A DNA stretch of 64,000 bases from Kribbella pratensis (GCF_004366075.1 NZ_SODU01000001.1:2253134-2317133), one strand, 5' to 3'. Counted from the stretch's first letter, positions 23,753-32,475 are shown. Notes: generated from the sequence alone by a model not told the origin. Numbers and translations: made by a program.

Positions 23753-24177
23753 CACGCGCCCACCAACTTCTCGAGGGCGACCCGCTCGACCGGGGTGATC
23801 CGGCGCAGGCGGTTGGCCGCGAAGTCGAACGGGACCAGCTTGGTCTTCGCCTCGACATAGGTACGGCGTTCCGGTTCGGCGTCGAGGATCTCGTAGTCGA
23901 CCGTGAACGACGCGGCCCGGATCTCGCTGATCCACAGCTCGATCCGCACCGGTTCGGGCCGGAAGTGCAGCGGCGCGCGGTACTGCACCTCGTGCCGGGC
24001 CACCAGCAGGCCGGTCTCGAGGTTGTCGGCGCCGAGCTCCTTGGCTGTCCGGAACAGGAAATCGACGCGGGCGTCCTGGAGGTAGTCGACGTACCGGCCG
24101 TTGTTCACGTGTCCGAGTGCGTCCATGTCGCCCCAGCGCAACGGGCAGTGGTAGACGTGGCGGTTGTGATGATCCAC
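23752..24177 (-). CDS. acyl-CoA thioesterase, 4HBT hotdog family (copy 1)
   Basis: A 141-residue hotdog-fold protein and paralogue of the following gene. RWGDMDALGHVNNGRYVDYLQ carries the conserved Asp and the GHVNN motif. The remainder (ARHEVQYRAPLHFRPEPVRIE, YEAKTKLVPFD-like) is standard for the family. It starts at GTG 24177, without a clear ribosome-binding site, and its stop overlaps the next start. The tandem arrangement suggests an old duplication. The 168 bp upstream contain the leader of the divergent fabG-like gene. Confidence 0.83.
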   Translation of the reverse strand: MDHHNRHVYHCPLRWGDMDALGHVNNGRYVDYLQDARVDFLFRTAKELGADNLETGLLVARHEVQYRAPLHFRPEPVRIELWISEIRAASFTVDYEILDAEPERRTYVEAKTKLVPFDFAANRLRRITPVERVALEKLVGA

Positions 24178-24265
24178 ACGACGATCATGTCATCCGGGGC
24201 ACTACCCCGGTGACTGACCGTGGGTAATGTCATCCCCGGCAGACCAGTGCACCGATTGGAGTGGC

Positions 24266-24349
24266 GTGAGCGAGCGTAGCGAGCGAACAAATAGCAGAGC
24301 AGCCCACTGTGCTCACGCCGGAGCCGAGCGAAGCGAGGTGGAGGCGTGA
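24266..24349 (+). CDS. possible 27-aa leader peptide overlapping fabG-like start
   Basis: GTG 24266 opens a 27-codon frame (V-S-E-R-S-E-R-T-N-S-R...) ending in TGA at 24347-24349, which overlaps the GTG start of the reductase (GTGA). GGAG lies four bases before its GTG. The frame is built from two copies of a GAGCGA-G-CGTAGCGAG-type repeat that is common between actinobacterial genes, so it may be repeat DNA rather than a real peptide. If translated it would couple to the reductase. Confidence 0.35.
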   Translation: MSERSERTNSRAAHCAHAGAERSEVEA

Positions 24350-25104
24350 GCACGCAGCAGCGGGTGGCGATCGTGACCGGGGCGGCCCGGGGAATCGGCG
24401 CGGCCGTCGCGCAGCGGCTCGCCGCGGACGGCAACGCCGTCGCGGTCATCGACCTCGACGAGGGCGCCTGCGACGCGACCGTGAAGGCGATCACCGAGGC
24501 CGGCGGCAAGGCGATCGGCGTCGGCGCCGACGTCAGCAAGTCCGACCAGGTCACGGCCGCGGTCGAGCGGGTGGTCGCGGAGCTCGGCGCGCCGACGATC
24601 CTGGTCAACAACGCCGGCGTACTGCGGGACAACCTGCTGTTCAAGATGTCCGAGGACGACTGGGACACGGTCATGTCGGTGCACCTCAAGGGCAGCTTCC
24701 TGATGTCGAAGGCCTGCCAGGCGCACATGGTCGAGGCCAGGTACGGACGGCTCGTCTTCCTCTCGTCGACCTCGGCGCTCGGCAACCGCGGCCAGGCGAA
24801 CTACGCGTCCGCGAAGGCGGGTCTGCAGGGTCTGGCGAAGACGCTCGCGATCGAGCTGGGCAAGTTCGGCGTCACCGCGAACGCGATCGCGCCGGGCTTC
24901 ATCGAGACCGACATGACCGCGGCCACCGCGGCCCGGGTCGGCGTCGACTTCGAGGAGTTCAAGAAAGCCACTGCCGCGAGCATCCCGGTGCAGCGGACCG
25001 GCAAGCCGGAGGACATCGCCGCGGCGGCCTCGTTCTTCTGCAGCGAGGAGGCCGGGTTCGTGTCCGGCCAGGTCCTGTACGTCGCCGGCGGACCCCGCAA
25101 CTAA
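24346..25104 (+). CDS. SDR-family 3-oxoacyl reductase (FabG-like)
   Basis: A 252-residue short-chain dehydrogenase. The NAD(P) glycine motif is TGAARGIG, the structural motif NNAG is present, and the catalytic Ser-Tyr-Lys are in SSTSALGNRGQANYASAKAG. The sequence is nearest the FabG/3-oxoacyl-(ACP or CoA) reductase group. The GTG start follows a GGAGG tract. The MaoC-type hydratase begins 24 bases after its stop, so the pair could supply the reductase and hydratase steps of fatty-acid or polyester metabolism. The acyl carrier is not known. Confidence 0.85.
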   Translation: MSTQQRVAIVTGAARGIGAAVAQRLAADGNAVAVIDLDEGACDATVKAITEAGGKAIGVGADVSKSDQVTAAVERVVAELGAPTILVNNAGVLRDNLLFKMSEDDWDTVMSVHLKGSFLMSKACQAHMVEARYGRLVFLSSTSALGNRGQANYASAKAGLQGLAKTLAIELGKFGVTANAIAPGFIETDMTAATAARVGVDFEEFKKATAASIPVQRTGKPEDIAAAASFFCSEEAGFVSGQVLYVAGGPRN

Positions 25105-25127
25105 CAGGGAACTGAGGAGAAGCCGAC

Positions 25128-25583
25128 ATGCCGCAGACGTTCGACGGCGTCGACGAGGTGGTGCACGCGGTCGGCACGCCGCTCGGTGAGACCGCGTGGC
25201 TGGAGATCACCCAGGAGCAGGTGAACCAGTTCGCCGAGGCGACCGGTGACCACCAGTGGATCCATGTCGACGTCGAGCGGGCCGCCAAGGGTCCGTACGG
25301 CGGAACGATCGCACACGGCTACCTCACGCTGAGCTTGATCGCCCGCTTCGGCGAGGAGCTGTTCAAGGTCGAGGGCGTGACCGCGAAGCTCAACTACGGC
25401 GTCAACAAGGTCCGCTTCCCCGCCCCGGTCCCGGTCGGCAGCCGGGTCCGCGCCGGCGCCTCGATCTCCAATGCCGTCGAGACGGCCGCCGGCGTCCAGG
25501 TCTCACTGAACTGGGTGATCGAGCTCGAAGGCTCCACCAAGCCCGCCTGCGTCGCGGAAACCGTCGTACTGCTCGTGCCGTAG
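25128..25583 (+). CDS. MaoC-family (R)-specific enoyl-CoA hydratase
   Basis: A 151-residue hotdog hydratase. The hydratase-2 motif appears as FAEATGDHQWIHVDVERAAKG with catalytic Asp and His, followed by GPYGGTIAHGYLTLSL. It hydrates trans-2-enoyl-CoA to (R)-3-hydroxyacyl-CoA or runs in reverse. ATG 25128 has GAGGAG upstream. It forms a two-gene unit with the FabG-like reductase, consistent with a (R)-3-hydroxyacyl interconversion. Confidence 0.87.
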   Translation: MPQTFDGVDEVVHAVGTPLGETAWLEITQEQVNQFAEATGDHQWIHVDVERAAKGPYGGTIAHGYLTLSLIARFGEELFKVEGVTAKLNYGVNKVRFPAPVPVGSRVRAGASISNAVETAAGVQVSLNWVIELEGSTKPACVAETVVLLVP

Positions 25584-25592
25584 TTTTCGTGC

Positions 25593-26477
25593 CTAGAGCG
25601 GGCAGATCAGCACCGCGTGGGTGGCGATGCGGTGGTAGCCGAGCCATTCGTTGACGGCGAGCATCGGCGTGTTGCCGTCGTAGTTGGCGGTGTAGGCGCC
25701 CTGCACGCCGGCCTCGGCGGCGCGGTGCAGCGCGGCGGTCTTGACCAGCTTGGCGAGCCCGCGACCGCGGTATTCCGGCAGCGTGGACGTCATCCTCGAC
25801 CACATCTTGGTGCCGTCGCCGTGGTTGCGGGTGAACGCGATGATCCGTCCCTCGTACCTGGCAGCCACGCTCACAGCGCGCATCAGGTCCGGCGAGTTCC
25901 AGATGTCGGCGAGCCATCCGTCGTACGGCTGCGAGGAGATCTTCGCGTCACCCGGCTTGGTGCGCTGGGCAACCTCATCGGCGGCGTGCAGCAACCGCGG
26001 ATCGACCGCGGTGAACGGGACCAGCTCCACCCCGCTCGGGACCTCGGGAAGGTCCGGCACCTTGCGCGGATCGATCCCTGCGTAGTGCACCTGCCGGGTC
26101 TGCCGGTAACCGAATCGCGCCGCCCATTCCACACTGTTCGGGTCCGCGAACACCCGCGCCGAGGTGGCTCCCGCCGACCGCAGATCGGCGTGAATCTCCT
26201 CGAGCAGCCGGGTGCCGATCCCCTGGCCGCGGGCCTCCGGCCGCACCAGCAACCGCAGCTCGCCGCCCAGCGGGTCCGAGCCGCCGATCAGTCCGCACGA
26301 CGCCCAGCCCACCAGCTCATCGTCGTCCAGCGCCGCGAACGTTCCGCGCCCCGGCGCGGTCGGCCCGGCGAGTCTGCGGACCAGCGAGTTCCGGGTGACG
26401 ACCAGGTACGGCACCAGCGCGTCGTGGAGCGCGACGGCCCCGTCCACATCCCCCGGTTCAGCCGCCCTGATCTCCAT
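25593..26477 (-). CDS. double-domain GNAT acetyltransferase (tandem copy A)
   Basis: A 294-residue protein with two GNAT domains. The first has LVRPEARGQGIGTRLLEEI as the acetyl-CoA loop, the second has LPEYRGRGLAKLVKTAALHRA. The C-terminal NTPMLAVNEWLGYHRI motif is typical of mycothiol-synthase-like and Eis-unrelated tandem GNATs. ATG 26477 is chosen because AAGGAG lies six bases upstream; the upstream GTG lacks support. It is a paralogue of the next gene on the same strand. The substrate is unknown. Confidence 0.83.
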   Translation of the reverse strand: MEIRAAEPGDVDGAVALHDALVPYLVVTRNSLVRRLAGPTAPGRGTFAALDDDELVGWASCGLIGGSDPLGGELRLLVRPEARGQGIGTRLLEEIHADLRSAGATSARVFADPNSVEWAARFGYRQTRQVHYAGIDPRKVPDLPEVPSGVELVPFTAVDPRLLHAADEVAQRTKPGDAKISSQPYDGWLADIWNSPDLMRAVSVAARYEGRIIAFTRNHGDGTKMWSRMTSTLPEYRGRGLAKLVKTAALHRAAEAGVQGAYTANYDGNTPMLAVNEWLGYHRIATHAVLICPL

Positions 26478-26572
26478 CTGAAACTCCTTGGGCACTCCAA
26501 CGACAGCGAAGTCCCCCGGAATCTAACGCCATTTCAGGTGCATACCGGAAGGCAACCCGTTACAGGTCTGTC

Positions 26573-27475
26573 TCAGAGGGTTCTGAGCAGGCCCAGCTCA
26601 GTCTGCACCCGTCGGTACCCGAGCCAGTTGTTGATGGCAAGCATCGGCCCGTTCTCGTCGTCGTTGGAGGTGTACGCCGAGCTTATTCCGGCGGCCGCCG
26701 CGCGCCGCAGAGCGACCGACTTCACCAGCTTCGCCAGCCCTCTCCCGCGGTGCCCGGGAATCGTGCCGGTCATGCCCGACCACATCCGGTCACCGTGCGT
26801 CTCGACGACGGTGAACGACGCCATCTCGTCGCCGGCCATCGCCGCGACACTGAGCGACTTGTCCAGCGCCGGGCCGTTCCAGATCTCTTCCAGCCACCGG
26901 TCGTAGTCGACCGAGTCCAGCGGCGAATCACTCGGCTCGTCCAGCGAGGCGATCGCGTCGGCCGTGTACGCCGCGTGCGGGTCCACGGTGTCGAAGGCGA
27001 CGAGTTCGATCCCCTCGGGCGTGTCCGGCTGCTCGGGCAACGACGTCAGCTCGACGCCGGAGAAGTGCATCTGCCGTGTCCCGTCGTACCCGAGGTTGTG
27101 GGCGAACTCGAGGCCCTCGGGCTGCACGAACGTCCGCACACGGACCGCTCCGACCTCGGTGAGGTGTTGGTGCAGTCGGTCGGCGAGCTCGCTGCCGATG
27201 CCCTGCTTGCGGTGGTCCGGGTGCACGTAGATGCTCAGGTGGGCCTGGCCCGGCTCGCTCGTCCAGACGTTCAGGCCGGCCGACGCCCACGCGACGACCT
27301 CGCCATCGCGTTCGGCGACCAACGGCAGGAACCGCTCCCCCGGCGACTGGACGGTGAGCATGTGCCGCGTCGCCGCCGGCGACATGACCTTGTACGGCGC
27401 TACCACCCGCCGTACCGCCGCCACTGCCTCGGCGTCGTCTGCCACGGCCTGCCGTACCACCGCCCGGGTCCTCAT
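26573..27475 (-). CDS. double-domain GNAT acetyltransferase (tandem copy B)
   Basis: A 300-residue tandem-GNAT protein, paralogous to copy A: IYVHPDHRKQGIGSELADRL in domain 1, IPGHRGRGLAKLVKSVALRRA in domain 2, and NGPMLAINNWLGYRRV at the end. Both copies share an R-Q-x-x-x-x-G-I/V-x-P/L segment between domains. ATG 27475 is preferred; a 54-base longer frame upstream lacks similarity to copy A. The 95-bp gap to copy A holds no terminator-like hairpin, so co-transcription is possible. Confidence 0.82.
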   Translation of the reverse strand: MRTRAVVRQAVADDAEAVAAVRRVVAPYKVMSPAATRHMLTVQSPGERFLPLVAERDGEVVAWASAGLNVWTSEPGQAHLSIYVHPDHRKQGIGSELADRLHQHLTEVGAVRVRTFVQPEGLEFAHNLGYDGTRQMHFSGVELTSLPEQPDTPEGIELVAFDTVDPHAAYTADAIASLDEPSDSPLDSVDYDRWLEEIWNGPALDKSLSVAAMAGDEMASFTVVETHGDRMWSGMTGTIPGHRGRGLAKLVKSVALRRAAAAGISSAYTSNDDENGPMLAINNWLGYRRVQTELGLLRTL

Positions 27476-27681
27476 GCCCCGGACCCTAGCCAGCACGCCG
27501 TACCCACGCCACGCATTAACAAGGCGCAACGCGATCGCAACGGCGGCGAGAGTCCTGTGATTCGGCTGTGTAGCGGACTCGTACTAAAGTGGCGCGGTGC
27601 TGTCGGACTGATCGCCCCGACCGCCGGAAGTGCCATCGTGGTTCCACGCGACGGGGTCACCGGCGGCGGGGCGTCCGACTT

Positions 27682-28653
27682 TCAGCCGTAGGTCGCCAGC
27701 GCGGCCTGGGCCAGCTCCAGCATCCGGGAGCGCAGGTCGCCGGGTTCGAGCACCTCCAGGTCGCCCGCGAATCCGAGCAGTACGCCGGACGCCGCCTCCC
27801 GGACCCGGAAGTGCAACCGCAAGTGCGGCCACTCGTCGTCCGACGGGACATCGCGCGCCACCTCGCCTTTGGCGAGCATCGGCGAGGCGATCCGCCGGAT
27901 CAGTTCCACCTTCTCCGGCCGTACCCGGACCAGTACGTCGACCCCGACGGGTGCCTGCCGCTCGAGGCCGGACCGCAGCCGCTCCCACTCGGCGCGGACG
28001 TCCAACCCGTCGGGCCGTTCCGCCGCCTCTTCCAGTACGTCGGCCTGCTCGACCCTGGACACCCGGTACATCCGCGCCGCCCCGCGATGCGCCGCCACCA
28101 GGTACCACCGCCCTGCCTGCTCGACGAGCCCCCACGGGTCCACAGTTCGTTGCTGAACGCCCTCACTCGCCGATGCGTACCGCAGTCGCACCCGCCGCCG
28201 CTTGACGACGGCCTGCCGCAGTACGGGCAACGCACCGGTGTCCTCCGCCTCCGCGAACCACCGTCGCCGGTCCACGACGATCGCACCGGACAACGCGTCC
28301 GCGTCCCCCTGCAACTCCACCGGCAACGTCGCGGACAGCTTCCCCATCGCCGAGTGCAACGCATCCTGCAGCCCGAGCTCCTCCGACAACGCCGCCCGCC
28401 CGGACCACGCGAACAACGCCTGCGCCTCACGCGGCGTCAGCTCACTCACGTCGGCGCGGTACCCCGGCAGCAACACACAGCCCCCGTTGCGCCCCCGCTC
28501 GGAGTACACCGGTACGCCGGCCGCGGACAACGCCTCCATGTCGCGCATCACCGTCCGCGTCGACACCTCCAACCGTTCGGCAAGGTCCCGCGCACTCAAC
28601 CGCTCGTGCCGCTGCAGCAACAGGATGATCTGCAACAACCGGTCCGCTCGCAT
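27682..28653 (-). CDS. WYL-domain transcriptional regulator (DeoR/HTH_11 N-terminus)
   Basis: A 323-residue regulator with an HTH_11 domain at residues about 3-60 (RLLQIILLLQRHERLSARDLAERLEVSTRTVMRDMEAL has the recognition helix) and a WYL ligand-sensing domain in the second half (DPWGLVEQAGRWYLVAAHRG is the WYL core, then a WCX C-terminal part). ATG 28653 is used. It is divergent from the DinB-type protein gene with only 54 bases between starts, which makes that gene its likely target. Confidence 0.87.
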   Translation of the reverse strand: MRADRLLQIILLLQRHERLSARDLAERLEVSTRTVMRDMEALSAAGVPVYSERGRNGGCVLLPGYRADVSELTPREAQALFAWSGRAALSEELGLQDALHSAMGKLSATLPVELQGDADALSGAIVVDRRRWFAEAEDTGALPVLRQAVVKRRRVRLRYASASEGVQQRTVDPWGLVEQAGRWYLVAAHRGAARMYRVSRVEQADVLEEAAERPDGLDVRAEWERLRSGLERQAPVGVDVLVRVRPEKVELIRRIASPMLAKGEVARDVPSDDEWPHLRLHFRVREAASGVLLGFAGDLEVLEPGDLRSRMLELAQAALATYG

Positions 28654-28707
28654 GTCACCAACAATATGGGACAGAAGATGTCGTATATAGCCCTGGAAGC
28701 TGTCTCC

Positions 28708-29274
28708 ATGACCAACGACCCACGCGCACTGTTCGTCCGCGCACTCGACCAGACCCAGCAACTCGTCGACACCACCGGGCCCGACGACCTCGTCCTACCG
28801 ACCCCCTGCGACGAGTACGACGTCCGCACACTGCTGGGCCACCTGCTGACCGTCGTCGCGCGCATCGACCTCGCATTGAACGGCGGCGACCCGCTGACCA
28901 TCCCTGTCGTCACCACTCGAGTCGACGACGTACCGGCTGCCTGGAAGGAACGCCGCGTCGCTCTGGACGCCACCCTCGCCGACGACGCCGTACTCGGCCG
29001 GACCTGCAAGCTGCCGTGGGGCACCCTGCCCGGCGCAGCTGCGATCGCTGCGTACACAGGTGAGCTCACCACGCACTCGTGGGACCTGGCGAAGGCCACT
29101 GGTCGTCTGGACCAGCTGGACGACGCTCTGGCGACACAGGTGCTTCCGATGGTGCGCCAGTTCGTCCCGGCCGAGCAGCGCGGCGGGCACGTTCCGTTCG
29201 CTCCTGTCGTACCAGTGGCTGACGACGCCGCGCCGTACGACCAACTGGCCGGCTGGCAGGGCCGCCGGCCCTAG
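28708..29274 (+). CDS. TIGR03086-family DinB-like metal-binding protein
   Basis: A 188-residue DinB/maleylpyruvate-isomerase-fold protein. The His-containing helix motifs are LLGHLLTVVARID and ELTTHSWDLAKATG, as in the mycothiol-dependent enzyme family TIGR03086. These four-helix proteins bind a metal ion and are thought to act in thiol-dependent detoxification. ATG 28708 has GGAAG eight bases upstream and a TATATA box about 18 bases before that. It is divergent from the WYL regulator and its stop overlaps that of the convergent SDR gene. Confidence 0.82.
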   Translation: MTNDPRALFVRALDQTQQLVDTTGPDDLVLPTPCDEYDVRTLLGHLLTVVARIDLALNGGDPLTIPVVTTRVDDVPAAWKERRVALDATLADDAVLGRTCKLPWGTLPGAAAIAAYTGELTTHSWDLAKATGRLDQLDDALATQVLPMVRQFVPAEQRGGHVPFAPVVPVADDAAPYDQLAGWQGRRP

Positions 29275-30023
29275 GCGATCCCGCCGTTCAGCATCAGGCC
29301 GCCGTCGATGGTGATGGTCTGGCCGGTGATCCACGACGCCTCGTCGGAGAGCAGGAACCACACCAGTGAGGCGACGTCCTCCGGCCGGCCCAGCCGACGC
29401 AACGGGTACGTCGACGCCACCTTGTCCTCACGCCCTTCGTAGAGCGCTCCGGCGAACTTGGTCTTGACCACCGCCGGAGCCACGGCGTTCACCCGGATCT
29501 CCGGGGCCAGCTCGACCGCCAGCTCCTGCGTGACCCGGGACAGCATCGCCTTGGTCGCGCCGTACCACCCGATGCCCGGCGACGGCCCTAGGCCGGCCAC
29601 CGATGACAGGTTGACCACAGCCCCGCCGTGGGCGCGCATCCACGCGTCCCGGCAGGCCTTCACCCAGGCGATCGTGGCCAGCACGTTGGTGTCCACCATC
29701 TTGGCCGCGACCGTCTGGTCGACGTCGAGCAGCTTCCCGTAGATCGGGTTGATGCCGGCGTTGTTGACCAGCAGGTCCACCGACCCGTACGTCGCGACCG
29801 CCGCGGCGACGACCGTGCCCCGATGCGTCGGGTCGGCCGCCTTGCCGGCCACGGCCAGCGCGTGCTTCCGGCCGCCCAGGGTCTTGACCGCCTCGTCGAG
29901 GGTCTCCTGGGTCCGGCCGGTGATGACGACGCGAGCGCCGTCGGCCACCAGGCGCTGCGCGATCGCCAGCCCGATACCGCGGGACGCTCCGGTGACGATC
30001 GCCGTACGGCCGTCCAGCGCCAT
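29271..30023 (-). CDS. SDR-family oxidoreductase, last gene of beta-oxidation operon
   Basis: A 250-residue classical SDR. TGASRGIG (cofactor), NNAG, and the catalytic Ser/Tyr/Lys in NLSSVAGLGPSPGIGWYGATKA are visible; the C-terminus TIDGGLMLNGG is typical. ATG 30023 overlaps the thiolase stop (TGATG). As third gene after an acyl-CoA dehydrogenase and a thiolase it may serve as the 3-hydroxyacyl-CoA dehydrogenase, but SDR substrates cannot be read from sequence. It is convergent with the DinB-like gene. Confidence 0.86.
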   Translation of the reverse strand: MALDGRTAIVTGASRGIGLAIAQRLVADGARVVITGRTQETLDEAVKTLGGRKHALAVAGKAADPTHRGTVVAAAVATYGSVDLLVNNAGINPIYGKLLDVDQTVAAKMVDTNVLATIAWVKACRDAWMRAHGGAVVNLSSVAGLGPSPGIGWYGATKAMLSRVTQELAVELAPEIRVNAVAPAVVKTKFAGALYEGREDKVASTYPLRRLGRPEDVASLVWFLLSDEASWITGQTITIDGGLMLNGGIA

Positions 30024-31243
30024 CAGCTGAGGCGCTCGAGAACGATCGCCATCCCCTGACCGCCGCCGACGCACATCGTCTCGAGACCGAACTGCTTGTC
30101 CTCGAACTGCAGGCCGTTCACCAGCGTGGTCATGATCCGCGCGCCGGTCGAGCCGAACGGGTGGCCGAGCGCGATCGCCCCACCGTGCACGTTCAGCTTG
30201 TCCTCGTCGATGCCGAGCTCACGCGCCGACCCGATCACCTGTACCGCGAACGCCTCGTTGATCTCGACCAGGTCGATGTCACTGATGCTCATCCCGGCCC
30301 GCGCCAGCGCCTGCTTCGACGCCTCGACCGGACCGAGGCCCATGATCTCCGGCGACAGCCCGCTGACACCGGTCGACACGATCCGCGCCAGCGGCGTCAG
30401 TCCGAGCTCGCGCGCCTTGGTGTCGCTCATGATCACGACCGCGGCGGCGCCGTCGTTCAGCGGGCAGCAGTTCCCGGCCGTCACGGTGCCGTCGGGGCGG
30501 AACACCGGCTGCAGCTGGCTGACCTTCTCCAGCGTCGTACCGGCCCGCGGCCCGTCATCCTTGCTCACCACGGTCCCGTCCGGCAGCGTCACCGGAGTGA
30601 TCTCGCGCTCGAAGAACCCGTTGTTGATCGCCTTCTCGGCCAGGTTCTGCGAGCGGACGCCGAACACGTCCTGATCCTCCCGGCTGATCCCCCGCAGCGT
30701 CGCCACGTTCTCCGCGGTCTGGCCCATCGAGATGTAGATGTCGGGGATCAGCCCGTCCGCACGCGGGTCGTGCCAGGTGTCGTTGGTCTCGGCGTACTTC
30801 TCGGTCCGCGCGACCGCGTCGGTGAAGACCGGGTTGAACGAGCTCGGGTCGCCGACCCCGGCCGAGCCGAAGTTCTTGTACCGCGAGACGCACTCGACGC
30901 CGGCGCTGACGAAGATGTCGCCCTCACCGGACTTGATCGCGTGGTACGCCATCCGCGCGGTCTGCGTCGACGACGCGCAGAACCGGTTGACCGTGGTGGC
31001 CGGCGTGTTGTCCCAGCCCAGCTGGACCGCGACCCGACGCGCCATGTTGCCGCCGTGCTCGTCGTGCGGCTCCGCACACCCGAGCGCGAGGTCTTCGATC
31101 TGGTCGCCGGTCAGCCCGACTTTGTCGACCGCCGCCTTGATCATCTGTACGGCGAGGTCGTCCGGCCGGATCGTGGTCAGCGACCCCTTGTACGCACGGC
31201 CGATCGGCGAGCGGGCCGTGGACACGATGACTGCTTCAGGCAC
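30023..31243 (-). CDS. fadA: acetyl-CoA acyltransferase (thiolase, FadA type)
   Basis: A 406-residue thiolase. The nucleophilic Cys is Cys89 in VNRFCASSTQ; the catalytic His motif is GGAIALGHPFGSTGAR and the second Cys is in ETMCVGGGQG. The NEAFA motif is in VEINEAFAVQ. It cleaves 3-ketoacyl-CoA in beta-oxidation (degradative FadA type judged by GHPFGSTGAR). It follows the acyl-CoA dehydrogenase by 12 bases and overlaps the SDR gene. The TetR operator upstream of the operon should control it. Confidence 0.93.
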   Translation of the reverse strand: MPEAVIVSTARSPIGRAYKGSLTTIRPDDLAVQMIKAAVDKVGLTGDQIEDLALGCAEPHDEHGGNMARRVAVQLGWDNTPATTVNRFCASSTQTARMAYHAIKSGEGDIFVSAGVECVSRYKNFGSAGVGDPSSFNPVFTDAVARTEKYAETNDTWHDPRADGLIPDIYISMGQTAENVATLRGISREDQDVFGVRSQNLAEKAINNGFFEREITPVTLPDGTVVSKDDGPRAGTTLEKVSQLQPVFRPDGTVTAGNCCPLNDGAAAVVIMSDTKARELGLTPLARIVSTGVSGLSPEIMGLGPVEASKQALARAGMSISDIDLVEINEAFAVQVIGSARELGIDEDKLNVHGGAIALGHPFGSTGARIMTTLVNGLQFEDKQFGLETMCVGGGQGMAIVLERLS

Positions 31244-31255
31244 AACGGTTCCTTT

Positions 31256-32401
31256 CTACAGGCCCAGGTCGCGGCCGATGAGTTCCTTCATGATCTCGTT
31301 CGAGCCGGCCCAGATCTTGGTCACGCGGGCGTCGCGCCAGGCGCGGGCGACCCGGTACTCGTTCATGTACCCGTACCCGCCGTGCAGCTGGACGCACGCG
31401 TCCAGGATCTCGTTCTGCACGTGGGCGCTCCACCACTTCGTCTTCGCGGCGTCGACCGCGGACAGCCGGTCCTCGTCGTGCGCGACGATCGCGTTGTCGA
31501 CGTACGCCTGGGTGACCTCGGCCTTGGTGACCAGTTCGGCGACCAGGAACTTGTTGTACTGGAACGAGCCGACCGGCTGGCCGAACGCCTTGCGCTGCTT
31601 CACGTACTCGATGGTCTCGTCGAGGATCTGGGTGGCGTGCGCGATGTTCGACACCGCGGCGCCGACCCGCTCCTGCGCCAGCCGCTCCATCATGTGGATG
31701 AAGCCGCGGTCCACCTCGCCGAGCACGTTGTCGTCACCGACGAACACGTCCTCGAAGAACAGCTCCGACGTACCGGACTCGGTCTGGCCGACCTTGTCGA
31801 GCTTGCGGCCGCGGGCGAAGCCCTCCATGCCCTCCTCGACCACGAACAGCGTGATGCCCTTGGCGCCCTTCGACGGGTCGGTCCGTGCGGCGACGATGAC
31901 CAGATCGGCCATGTCGCCGTTGGTGATGAAGGTCTTCGACCCGTTCAGCACCCAGCCGCCGTCGGCCTTCTTCGCGGTCGTCTTCAGCGCGGCCAGGTCC
32001 GAACCGCCCGACGGCTCGGTCATCCCGATCGCGGCGACGTACTCACCGGCGCAGAACTTCGGCAGCCAGCGCTGCTTCTGCTCCTCGGTCCCGAGATCCA
32101 CGAAGTACGGCGCGCAGCAGTCGTAGTGGATGCCGAAGCAGCTCGACAGCGACGCGGAGACCTTCGACACCTCTTCCGCGAACACGGCGTTGAACCGGTA
32201 GTCGCCGACGCTGGATCCGCCGTACTCCTCCGGCACGTCCAGCCCGAGGAAGCCCTGCTTGCCGGCCTCCAGCCAGGCAGCACGGTCGATCGTCTTCTCT
32301 TCGAGGAACTGCTCCATCCGCGGCACCAGCGAGCGCTCGCAGTACTCCTTGGCGCTGGCTCGGAATGCGTGATGGTCCTCGTTGAAGATGACGCGCTCCA
32401 T
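31256..32401 (-). CDS. acyl-CoA dehydrogenase, isovaleryl/long-chain type
   Basis: A 381-residue FAD enzyme that forms trans-2-enoyl-CoA. FAD-binding stretches IGMTEPSGGSDLAALKT and the C-terminal LHGGYGYMNEYRVARAWRD are clear. The position of the MCAD catalytic Glu (Y-E-G-T) reads W-A-G-S, so the base is not there; Glu244 in LAQERVGAA fits the isovaleryl-CoA/long-chain class, which uses a Glu on that helix. First gene of the operon with thiolase and SDR. ATG 32401 is 75 bases from the divergent TetR gene, with an operator between. Confidence 0.92.
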   Translation of the reverse strand: MERVIFNEDHHAFRASAKEYCERSLVPRMEQFLEEKTIDRAAWLEAGKQGFLGLDVPEEYGGSSVGDYRFNAVFAEEVSKVSASLSSCFGIHYDCCAPYFVDLGTEEQKQRWLPKFCAGEYVAAIGMTEPSGGSDLAALKTTAKKADGGWVLNGSKTFITNGDMADLVIVAARTDPSKGAKGITLFVVEEGMEGFARGRKLDKVGQTESGTSELFFEDVFVGDDNVLGEVDRGFIHMMERLAQERVGAAVSNIAHATQILDETIEYVKQRKAFGQPVGSFQYNKFLVAELVTKAEVTQAYVDNAIVAHDEDRLSAVDAAKTKWWSAHVQNEILDACVQLHGGYGYMNEYRVARAWRDARVTKIWAGSNEIMKELIGRDLGL

Positions 32402-32430
32402 CTAGGCCTCCCCAAGGTGTGAGATGCGTG

Positions 32431-32448
32431 GCTAAGCGCTTGCTTAGC
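32431..32448. promoter_or_regulatory. TetR operator between acyl-CoA dehydrogenase and TetR genes
   Basis: GCTAAGC-GCTT-GCTTAGC is a perfect inverted repeat in the 74-bp divergent gap. Its centre (AAGCGCTTGCTT) is of the kind often bound by TetR regulators of acyl-CoA genes. One site could repress both directions. Confidence 0.7.
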
Positions 32449-32475
32449 TTCACGCGTTTGGTGCAAGGTGTCAAC

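Noticed and set aside
30161..32422. 753-residue frame antisense to thiolase and acyl-CoA dehydrogenase
   Set aside because: Covers two real enzymes on the other strand; no motif of its own.
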